A program made the position numbers and the translations under genes. From Aminobacter sp. HY435 (GTDB lineage Bacteria > Pseudomonadota > Alphaproteobacteria > Rhizobiales > Rhizobiaceae), in contig NZ_JANKZL010000008.1 of NCBI RefSeq assembly GCF_027568395.1, forward strand, positions 62,001 through 126,000: 64,000 nucleotides of DNA, written 5' to 3'. Below the pieces are notes generated by a model, which did not search any database, was not told where the DNA came from, and saw only the letters and a program-made list of their open reading frames with translations. Positions 54,974-64,000 of the stretch are shown here, piece after piece (within the stretch, counting starts at the first letter, position 1; every line of letters starts with the position of its first letter).

Positions 54974-55140
54974 TTGGCAACTCCGTTCTTGTCGGAACGG
55001 CGGCGGTGGCCGGCGGCTTCCAGTTCCGCCATCTCGCGCTTGCGGGCGCGCTGGTCGGCCAATATCCACAGGATCAGGCCGGCAATAGCAAGGGCGGAAA
55101 GGCCATAGGCGGCGGTAACGTAGAGTGCATGGGCGCTCAT
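54970..55140 (-). CDS. ccmD: Haem exporter accessory protein CcmD
   Basis: A 56-residue protein, too short for most ORF finders. One helix (about residues 7-27, VTAAYGLSALAIAGLILWIL) is followed by a basic cytoplasmic tail, the CcmD design. It releases holo-CcmE from the CcmABC complex. Its last bases overlap ccmG (ATGA). The gene directly upstream should be ccmC, but only about 126 non-coding bases separate it from ccmB. Confidence 0.85.
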   Translation of the reverse strand: MSAHALYVTAAYGLSALAIAGLILWILADQRARKREMAELEAAGHRRRSDKNGVAK

Positions 55141-55266
55141 CTTGCGCGCTTCCTCGCGATGACTTCTCTCATGTCGACGTTTTCGGCCATGCGGCTCACT
55201 TAGCGTTCGTGGGCTTCAGGTGCAATCGGACGCCGCGCCGCACCGTTGCAGTTGAAGGAAACGTGA
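55141..55266. other. Gap where ccmC is expected
   Basis: Rhizobial ccm operons usually run A-B-C-D-G. Here only 126 bases lie between the ccmB stop and the ccmD start. A 17-codon minus-strand frame (MAENVDMREVIARKRAR, starting near 55191) overlaps the ccmD ATG but does not look like CcmC. No WWD-domain remnant was recognised. Confidence 0.6.
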
Positions 55267-55932
55267 TCAGTCGGTTCCCGAGCGCAGCGCGACCGCCGCG
55301 GCGAGCGGGCCGATGACGGCCAAGAACATGGTCAGCGCGCAGAGGATCAGGAAGGGCGGCGTGAACGGGTCCGGGTCGTTGACCGCGCCATAGCTTGCTG
55401 TGACGCCGAAGATCAGCACCGGGATCACCAGCGGCAGCACCAGCACCGAGATCAGCAGGCCGCCGCGCGGCAGGGCGACTGTCACCGCGGCGCCGGCGGC
55501 GCCGATGAAGACGATGGCCGGCGTGCCGACGAGCAGGGTCAATGCGGCGGCGCCGATGCCTACAGGTTCCATGTTCATGAACAGGCCGAGCAGTGGGGCG
55601 GCGGCGACCAGCGGCAGAACGCTTGCGGTCCAGTGGGCAAGGCATTTGACGAATACCGTCAGGGCCAGCATGTGGCGGTCGGCGTTGAGGACCAGAAGAT
55701 CGAGCGAGCCGTCCTCGCGATCGGCCTGGAACAGCCGGTCGAGGCCGAGCAGGCCGGCGAGCAGCGCGCCGATCCACAGGATCGCCGGGCCGATGCGGGC
55801 GAGCAGGTTGAGGTCGGGGCCGACGCCGAAGGGAATGGTGACGATCACGGCGAGGAAGAACAGCACGCCGGTCAGCGCTCCGCCGCCGGCGCGGACGCCC
55901 ATCCTGAGGTCGCGGAGGTAGAGGGCTAGCAT
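55267..55932 (-). CDS. ccmB: Haem exporter permease CcmB
   Basis: A 221-residue membrane protein with six helices, the standard size for CcmB. Start ATG 55932 opens MLALYLRDLRMGVRAGGGAL, the conserved N-terminus; the longer frame to 56040 translates the repeat and is rejected. RLFQADREDGSLDLL is the CcmB signature. It forms the haem ABC transporter with CcmA and normally CcmC. Confidence 0.93.
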   Translation of the reverse strand: MLALYLRDLRMGVRAGGGALTGVLFFLAVIVTIPFGVGPDLNLLARIGPAILWIGALLAGLLGLDRLFQADREDGSLDLLVLNADRHMLALTVFVKCLAHWTASVLPLVAAAPLLGLFMNMEPVGIGAAALTLLVGTPAIVFIGAAGAAVTVALPRGGLLISVLVLPLVIPVLIFGVTASYGAVNDPDPFTPPFLILCALTMFLAVIGPLAAAVALRSGTD

Positions 55933-55957
55933 GGGGGGACTCTCAAGGAGAGGTCGA

Positions 55958-56099
55958 CCCCCACTCCGCCTCGCTGCGCTCGGCACCTCTCCCCCGATCG
56001 ACGGGGGGGAGGAAACGCGCTTGGCAACGAGGCTTTGCATTTTTCCTCTTCCCCGGGCAGGGGGAGAGGTGCCTCGCGCAGCGAGGCGGAGCGGGGGTG
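55958..56099. repeat. Large inverted repeat between ccmA and ccmB
   Basis: Left arm 55958-55995 and right arm 56060-56099 are complementary over about 38 bases (CTCCGCCTCGCTGCGC against GCGCAGCGAGGCGGAG, then CACCTCTCCCCC against GGGGGAGAGGTG). A smaller CCGATCGACGGGGGG element lies in the loop. It separates two genes that are normally coupled, and belongs to the window's C/G-rich repeat class. Confidence 0.85.
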
Positions 56100-56113
56100 C
56101 TTCATCTTTGCTT

Positions 56114-56722
56114 TCAAGCCACCCGCCCCATCTCCAACGTCTTTGTCCGGTCCAGTCCGAGCGGCAGGTGCGTTGCGGCGACGATGATGCCGCCTGCGGC
56201 GCAATGCGCTTTCATGAGGCCGGCGAACTGCGCCTCCGAGGCCTTGTCGAGCCCGGCGGTGGGTTCGTCGAGCAGCCAGACCGGGCGGTGGCTGATGAGC
56301 AGCTTGGCGATCGCGGCACGGCGCTTCTGGCCGGTCGAAAGGTAGCCGAAGGGCAGGTGACCGAGGCCGCCAAGCCCGACGTCCTCGAGCGCCTCGCCGA
56401 TGCCGAGCCTTTCGCTGCCGGAGAAGTCGCGCCAGAAGGCGAGGTTTTCCGAGACGGTCAGGGCCGACTTCATCGCGTTCTGGTGGCCCAGATAGTGGCA
56501 GGCGGCCGGAACCGTCGCGAAATCCTCGCTTGCGCCTTCGACGCTGATTCGTCCCGACGCGTACGGCAACAGGCCGGCGACGATGCGCAGCAGCGTCGAC
56601 TTGCCGGAGCCGTTGGGGCCGGTGACGACAAGGGCTGCACCGTCCTCGAGCGAAAAGCCAATGCCGGAGAATATCGTCTCGCCGCCCCGTTCCCCACTCA
56701 GATTCTCGGCAATCAGCCGCAT
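56114..56722 (-). CDS. ccmA: Haem exporter ATP-binding protein CcmA
   Basis: A 202-residue ABC ATPase. Walker A GPNGSGKST is at residues 35-43, the signature YLSTGQKRRAAIAKLL carries the CcmA-specific STGQ, and Walker B is VWLLDEPTAGLD. It powers release of haem-bound CcmE. First gene of the ccm operon; 181 bases holding a repeat separate it from ccmB, an unusual gap. Divergent from acnA. Confidence 0.93.
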   Translation of the reverse strand: MRLIAENLSGERGGETIFSGIGFSLEDGAALVVTGPNGSGKSTLLRIVAGLLPYASGRISVEGASEDFATVPAACHYLGHQNAMKSALTVSENLAFWRDFSGSERLGIGEALEDVGLGGLGHLPFGYLSTGQKRRAAIAKLLISHRPVWLLDEPTAGLDKASEAQFAGLMKAHCAAGGIIVAATHLPLGLDRTKTLEMGRVA

Positions 56723-56785
56723 TCAACCTCCGTCATCGAAGCCCTGCACCCGCACTTTCGCCGCGACAAAATAGGCGAATCTCCG

Positions 56786-56802
56786 TCTAGAACTATTCCA
56801 AT
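56786..56802. promoter_or_regulatory. Candidate Irr (ICE) box upstream of acnA
   Basis: TCTAGAA-CTA-TTCCAAT matches the rhizobial iron-control element TTTAGAA-N3-TTCTAAA at 11 of 14 positions. Irr represses iron-rich enzymes, including aconitase, under iron limitation in several Rhizobiales. About 200 bases upstream of the acnA start, in the ccmA-acnA divergent gap. A hairpin CCATGCC/GGCATGG (56825-56845) follows in the likely leader. Confidence 0.4.
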
Positions 56803-57004
56803 AAATTCTCTATATGCCACTCGACCATGCCAGCGGTCGGCATGGAAACAGAATTTGCGCCGAACCAGCGCACGCGCCGCCTTGAACGGCTCGGGTTGCT
56901 TGGGAGCGGACAGCGGAAATGGCCGTACCCGCACCTTTGCGCGTGATTGCATGCCCATCGGAGTCCGTTCCCGCGTAGGCTGAACAGACAAGGATGGATC
57001 GCAC

Positions 57005-59695
57005 GTGTCCAAATCACTCGATAGTTTCAACTGCCGCCGCACACTGACGGCTGCCGGCACGGACTATGTTTATTACAGCCTCATCGAGGCGGAAAAGAAC
57101 GGCCTGACCGGCATCTCCCAGCTGCCCTATTCGATGAAGGTGCTGCTGGAAAACCTGCTTCGCAATGAAGACGGCCGCACCGTCACCAAGGAAGCCATCC
57201 AGGCGGTTGCCGGCTGGCTGGTCGACAAGGGCACCGCCGGCGTCGAAATCGCCTATCGTCCGGCGCGCGTGCTGATGCAGGACTTCACCGGCGTTCCCGC
57301 CGTCGTCGACCTTGCCGCCATGCGCGATGGCATCAAGACCCTCGGCGGCGATCCCGAAAAGATCAACCCGCTGGTTCCTGTCGACCTGGTCATCGACCAC
57401 TCGGTCATCGTCGACGAGTTCGGCTCGCCGATGGCGTTTGCCCGCAACGTCGAGCTCGAATACGAGCGCAACGAAGAGCGCTACAAGTTCCTGAAGTGGG
57501 GCCAGCAGGCGTTCCGCAACTTCCGCGTCGTGCCGCCCGGCACCGGCATCTGCCATCAGGTCAACCTCGAATACCTGGCCCAGACCGTCTGGACGAACAC
57601 CGAGGACGGCGTGACGACGGCCTATCCCGACACCTGCGTCGGCACCGACTCGCACACCACCATGGTCAACGGCCTGGGTGTGCTGGGCTGGGGCGTCGGC
57701 GGCATCGAGGCTGAAGCCGCGATGCTCGGCCAGCCGGTCTCGATGCTTTTGCCCGAGGTCATCGGCTTCCGCCTGACCGGCAAGCTCAGGGAAGGCGTTA
57801 CCGCCACCGACCTGGTGCTGACCGTCACCCAGATGCTGCGCAAGAAGGGCGTCGTCGGCAAGTTTGTCGAGTTCTTCGGCCCGGGCCTGTCCAACATGAC
57901 GCTGGCCGACCGCGCCACCATCGGCAACATGGCGCCCGAATATGGCGCGACCTGCGGCTTCTTCCCGGTCGATGTCGAAACGATCCGCTACCTCAACATG
58001 TCTGGCCGCGCCGAAAACCGCATCGCGCTCGTTGAGGAGTTCTCCAAGGCGCAGGGCATGTGGCGCGACGCGTCGTCGGCCGATCCCGTCTTCACCGACC
58101 TGCTCGAGCTCGACATGGCGACCGTCGTTCCGTCGATGGCCGGCCCGAAGCGTCCCGAAGGCCGCATCCCGCTCGAAGGCATCGCCTCGGGCTTCGCGAC
58201 CGCGCTCGAAGCCGAGTACAAGAAGACCGTCGACCAGTCGAAGCGCTACGCCGTCGAAGGCGAAAACTTCGATCTCGGCCATGGCGACGTGGTGATCGCC
58301 GCGATCACGTCGTGCACCAACACCTCGAACCCGAGCGTGCTGATCGGTGCTGGCCTGCTCGCCCGCAACGCCAACCGCATCGGCCTGAAGCAGAAGCCGT
58401 GGGTCAAGACCTCGCTGGCGCCAGGGTCGCAGGTGGTCGCCGAGTATCTCGAGAAGTCGGGCCTGCAGAAGGAGCTCGACCAGATCGGCTTCAACCTCGT
58501 CGGCTTCGGCTGCACGACCTGCATCGGCAATTCCGGCCCGCTGCCGGCGCCGATCTCCAAGACCATCAACGACAAGGGCCTGATCGGCGCGGCCGTGCTT
58601 TCGGGCAACCGCAACTTCGAAGGCCGCGTGTCGCCCGACGTGCAGGCCAACTACCTGGCCTCGCCGCCGCTGGTCGTCGCCTACGCGCTCGCCGGTTCGG
58701 TGACCAAGGATTTGACCACCGAGCCGCTGGGCGAGGATCGCGACGGCAAGCCGGTGTTCCTGAGGGATATCTGGCCGACCAATGTCGAGATCGAGCAGTT
58801 CATCGCCGAAAACGTCACCCGCGAGCTGTTTGCCCGCAAATATGCCGACGTCTTCAAGGGCGACGAGAACTGGCAGAACGTGCAGGCGCCTGAGGGCCAG
58901 ACCTACACCTGGGACGACAACTCGACCTATGTGCAGAACCCGCCTTACTTCGTCGGCATGGGCTCCAAGCCGGGCCAGATCGGCAAGATCCAGGGCGCGC
59001 GCGTGCTCGGCCTGTTCGGCGACAAGATCACCACCGACCACATCTCGCCAGCCGGTTCGATCAAGGCGGCTTCGCCCGCCGGCAAGTACCTGACCGACAA
59101 CGGCGTCGGTGTCGCCGACTTCAACCAGTACGGCACGCGTCGTGGCAACCACGAAGTGATGATGCGCGGCACGTTTGCCAACATCCGCATCCGCAACCAC
59201 ATGCTGGGCGAGAACGGCCGCGAGGGTGGCTACACCTTCCACTATCCGTCGAAGGAAGAGATGCCGATCTACGATGCTGCCATGCAGTATCGCAGCGAAG
59301 GCACGCCGCTGGTGATCTTCGCCGGCGTCGAGTACGGCAACGGCTCGTCGCGCGACTGGGCTGCCAAGGGCACCAACCTGCTCGGCGTCCGCGCGGTCAT
59401 CGCCCAGTCCTTCGAGCGTATCCACCGCTCGAACCTGGTCGGCATGGGCGTCATCCCCTTCACCTTCGAAGAGGGCACGTCGTGGAAGACGCTCGGCCTC
59501 AAGGGTGACGAGCAGGTGACGATCGACGGCCTCGAGACGATCAAGCCGCGCCAGAAGATGGTTGCCAAGGTCACTTTCGCCGACGGTTCGGTGAAGGATG
59601 TCCCGATCCTCTGCCGCATCGATACGCTCGACGAACTCGACTACTTCAAGAACGGCGGCATCCTGCAGTACGTGCTGCGCGACCTCGCCGCGTAA
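57005..59695 (+). CDS. acnA: Aconitate hydratase A
   Basis: An 896-residue [4Fe-4S] enzyme interconverting citrate and isocitrate. The cluster ligands are visible as the Cys in TSCTNTSNP (about residue 437) and the two Cys in [11 protein letters not shown] (about 503 and 506). The C-terminal swivelling domain has [12 protein letters not shown]. Start is GTG 57005, with AAGGATGG upstream. A candidate Irr site precedes it and a terminator follows at 59723. Monocistronic. Confidence 0.96.
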   Translation: MSKSLDSFNCRRTLTAAGTDYVYYSLIEAEKNGLTGISQLPYSMKVLLENLLRNEDGRTVTKEAIQAVAGWLVDKGTAGVEIAYRPARVLMQDFTGVPAVVDLAAMRDGIKTLGGDPEKINPLVPVDLVIDHSVIVDEFGSPMAFARNVELEYERNEERYKFLKWGQQAFRNFRVVPPGTGICHQVNLEYLAQTVWTNTEDGVTTAYPDTCVGTDSHTTMVNGLGVLGWGVGGIEAEAAMLGQPVSMLLPEVIGFRLTGKLREGVTATDLVLTVTQMLRKKGVVGKFVEFFGPGLSNMTLADRATIGNMAPEYGATCGFFPVDVETIRYLNMSGRAENRIALVEEFSKAQGMWRDASSADPVFTDLLELDMATVVPSMAGPKRPEGRIPLEGIASGFATALEAEYKKTVDQSKRYAVEGENFDLGHGDVVIAAITSCTNTSNPSVLIGAGLLARNANRIGLKQKPWVKTSLAPGSQVVAEYLEKSGLQKELDQIGFNLVGFGCTTCIGNSGPLPAPISKTINDKGLIGAAVLSGNRNFEGRVSPDVQANYLASPPLVVAYALAGSVTKDLTTEPLGEDRDGKPVFLRDIWPTNVEIEQFIAENVTRELFARKYADVFKGDENWQNVQAPEGQTYTWDDNSTYVQNPPYFVGMGSKPGQIGKIQGARVLGLFGDKITTDHISPAGSIKAASPAGKYLTDNGVGVADFNQYGTRRGNHEVMMRGTFANIRIRNHMLGENGREGGYTFHYPSKEEMPIYDAAMQYRSEGTPLVIFAGVEYGNGSSRDWAAKGTNLLGVRAVIAQSFERIHRSNLVGMGVIPFTFEEGTSWKTLGLKGDEQVTIDGLETIKPRQKMVAKVTFADGSVKDVPILCRIDTLDELDYFKNGGILQYVLRDLAA

Positions 59696-61232
<1,537 letters not shown>

Positions 61233-61241
61233 GGGGTTCAG

Positions 61242-62438
<1,197 letters not shown>

Positions 62439-62442
62439 ATCC

Positions 62443-63345
62443 ATGTCCATTCTCATCGACAAGAACACCAAGATCCTGGTGCAGGGCCTGACCGGCAAGA
62501 CCGGCACGTTCCACACCGAACAGGCGCTGGCCTATCACGGCACCAAGATGGTCGGCGGCATCCACCCCAAGAAGGGCGGCGAGAACTGGACCGGCGCCAA
62601 GGGCGAGACCCTGCCGATCTTCGCTTCGGTTGCCGAAGGCAAGGAAAAGACCGGCGCCAATGCGTCCGTGGTCTATGTCCCGCCGGCAGGCGCAGCCGAG
62701 GCTATCATCGAGGCGATCGAAGCCGAGATCCCGCTGATCGTCTGCATCACCGAGGGCATCCCGGTGACCGACATGATCAAGGTCAAGGCGCGCCTCGACC
62801 GTTCGGCCTCGCGCCTGATCGGCCCGAACTGCCCGGGCATCGTCACCCCCGACCAGTGCAAGATCGGCATCATGCCGGGCAACATCTTCCGCAAGGGTTC
62901 GGTCGGCGTTGTCTCGCGCTCGGGAACGCTTACCTATGAAGCGGTGTTCCAGACCACCAATGCGGGCCTCGGCCAGTCGACGGCTGTCGGCATCGGCGGC
63001 GACCCGGTCAAGGGCACGGAATTCATCGACATGCTCGAGATGTTCCTGGCCGACGACGAGACCAAGTCGATCATCATGATCGGCGAGATCGGCGGCTCGG
63101 CCGAAGAGGACGCAGCGCAGTTCCTCATCGACGAAGCCAAGCGCGGCCGCAAGAAGCCGATGGCCGGCTTCATCGCCGGACGCACCGCACCGGAAGGCCG
63201 CACCATGGGCCATGCGGGTGCTGTGATCTCCGGCGGCAAGGGCGGCGCGGAAGACAAGATCGCGGCCATGGAGGCAGCGGGCATCCGCGTGTCGCCGTCG
63301 CCGGCACGTCTCGGCACCACGCTGGTCGAGGCGATCAAGGGCTGA
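62443..63345 (+). CDS. sucD: Succinyl-CoA ligase alpha subunit
   Basis: A 300-residue subunit carrying the CoA site ([15 protein letters not shown], residues about 14-28) and the phosphorylated His in [15 protein letters not shown] near residue 248. NCPGI and SRSGTLTYE are further conserved blocks. Four bases after sucC; sucA follows 195 bases later after a repeat. Confidence 0.97.
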   Translation: MSILIDKNTKILVQGLTGKTGTFHTEQALAYHGTKMVGGIHPKKGGENWTGAKGETLPIFASVAEGKEKTGANASVVYVPPAGAAEAIIEAIEAEIPLIVCITEGIPVTDMIKVKARLDRSASRLIGPNCPGIVTPDQCKIGIMPGNIFRKGSVGVVSRSGTLTYEAVFQTTNAGLGQSTAVGIGGDPVKGTEFIDMLEMFLADDETKSIIMIGEIGGSAEEDAAQFLIDEAKRGRKKPMAGFIAGRTAPEGRTMGHAGAVISGGKGGAEDKIAAMEAAGIRVSPSPARLGTTLVEAIKG

Positions 63346-63416
63346 AAAGGGCCTGACGGCTCATACTGAGAAGGAGTCTTTCGCGGCGCAAGCCCGCCAG
63401 CCATCTCACCTGAAAT

Positions 63417-63447
63417 GCCCTCTCCCTGCATATCGCGGGGGGAGGGC
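63417..63447. repeat. Palindromic repeat between sucD and sucA
   Basis: GCCCTCTCCCTGC (63417-63429) pairs with GCGGGGGGAGGGC (63435-63447), with two G-U-type pairs, and is followed by GTCGGCG as in the element at 12283-12317. It belongs to the same repeat class and lies inside the TCA operon. Confidence 0.7.
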
Positions 63448-63539
63448 GTCGGCGCTTGAACCCCAGGGGGTGACGCGGCGGCAGGGCGAGGCGGCGCGAA
63501 GGACCAAAACAAGGAGACGGAGCAGAGCTCCGAGATCAG

Positions 63540-64000
63540 ATGGCACGATCAGATCAGGCCAACGACCAATTTTCCCTCACTTCGTTCCTCTATGGCGGCA
63601 ACGCCGACTACATCGAGGCCCTGCACGCCGCCTATCTCGACGATCCTGAATCGGTCGATCGCGAGTGGCAGGACTTCTTCGGCGCGCTGAAGGACGACGC
63701 GGGCGACATCCGCAAGAACGCCAAGGGCGCGTCCTGGTCGACGCCGAGCTGGCCGCTGCAGGCCAATGGCGAGCTGGTTTCCGCACTCGACGGCAACTGG
63801 GGCATGGTCGAGAAGCTCATCGAAAAGAAGGTCAAGGACAAGGCCGCGGCCGAAGGCGTGAAGCCCTCGCCGGTCGATGTCCTGCAAGCGACCCGCGACT
63901 CGGTTCGCGCCATCATGATGATCCGCGCCTACCGCATGCGCGGGCACTTGCACGCCAATCTCGACCCGCTCGGCATCGCCAAGCCGCTCGAGGACTACAA
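63540..64000 (+). CDS. sucA: 2-oxoglutarate dehydrogenase E1, 3' truncated by window end
   Basis: The first 153 residues are present. The start MARSDQANDQFSLTSFLYGGNADYIE (cited in part) is at ATG 63540 and AYLDDPESVDREWQDFF is the E1-typical N-terminal motif that binds E2. The thiamine-diphosphate domain lies beyond the edge. Fourth gene of mdh-sucC-sucD-sucA. The complex makes succinyl-CoA from 2-oxoglutarate. Confidence 0.95.
   Translation, partial: MARSDQANDQFSLTSFLYGGNADYIEALHAAYLDDPESVDREWQDFFGALKDDAGDIRKNAKGASWSTPSWPLQANGELVSALDGNWGMVEKLIEKKVKDKAAAEGVKPSPVDVLQATRDSVRAIMMIRAYRMRGHLHANLDPLGIAKPLEDY

Noticed and set aside
55933-56040. 36-codon N-terminal extension of CcmB
   Set aside because: It would translate the inverted repeat; ATG 55932 gives the conserved CcmB start.

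Overview
The window looks like chromosomal DNA of an alphaproteobacterium of the order Rhizobiales, most like Mesorhizobium/Aminobacter (Phyllobacteriaceae). The basis is high GC throughout, the gene order mdh-sucC-sucD-sucA, the dapF-mtaB-ftsY-yciB run, an Omp19-like lipoprotein beside zapE, IalB, DUF2794 and DUF1127 proteins, and many C/G-rich palindromic intergenic repeats of the type common in rhizobia. This assignment is inference from gene content; no database search was possible. No rRNA, tRNA, IS element, prophage or CRISPR array was seen.

Layout. 1-2998: end of an alpha/beta hydrolase, xthA and a cardiolipin synthase. 3011-12905: a complete oxidative L-fucose catabolic locus (dehydrogenase, lactonase, dehydratase, 2-keto-3-deoxy-L-fuconate dehydrogenase, FAH-type hydrolase, ribose-type ABC importer, divergent IclR regulator, FucU mutarotase). 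12974-19375: a dipeptide/oligopeptide ABC importer with an M19 dipeptidase. 19726-28117: amino-acid dehydrogenase, LysE exporter, rlmN, small envelope and housekeeping genes, LMW-PTP/thpR, and a tesA-like gene divergent from ybbA-ybbP (ybbP continues to 30671). 30740-35146: a Bax-inhibitor gene with a structured leader, pcm, a cluster of three CCUCCUCCC-loop small RNAs and an ALDH7-type dehydrogenase. 36334-38970: a copper-handling operon. 39082-41451: an uncharacterised three-gene oxidoreductase operon. 41459-48653: an MHYT-GGDEF-EAL protein, membrane proteins, acetyltransferases, a ceramidase-like protein and zapE. 48737-56722: omp19-like, dapF-mtaB-ftsY-yciB, DUF1127 and a cytochrome c maturation cluster (ccmA-ccmB-ccmD-ccmG) with no ccmC. 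57005-64000: TCA-cycle genes acnA, mdh, sucC, sucD and the start of sucA.

How it fits together. The fucose operon would import L-fucose, oxidise it to L-fuconate, dehydrate and oxidise it again, and cleave it to pyruvate and L-lactate; pyruvate enters the TCA cycle encoded at the right end. Most notable: (i) three tandem hairpins at 33272-33392, each presenting the identical ACCTCCTCCC loop, the signature of the cuckoo/CcsR small RNAs, with a DUF1127 gene (the partner of such RNAs in Rhodobacter) 21 kb away under a shared upstream 13-mer; (ii) two in-frame copies of a dispersed palindromic repeat inside the coding sequence of ftsY; (iii) loss of ccmC from the ccm operon, with another palindromic repeat wedged between ccmA and ccmB; (iv) a plus-strand terminator at 45770-45805 with no gene upstream, pointing to an unannotated transcript.
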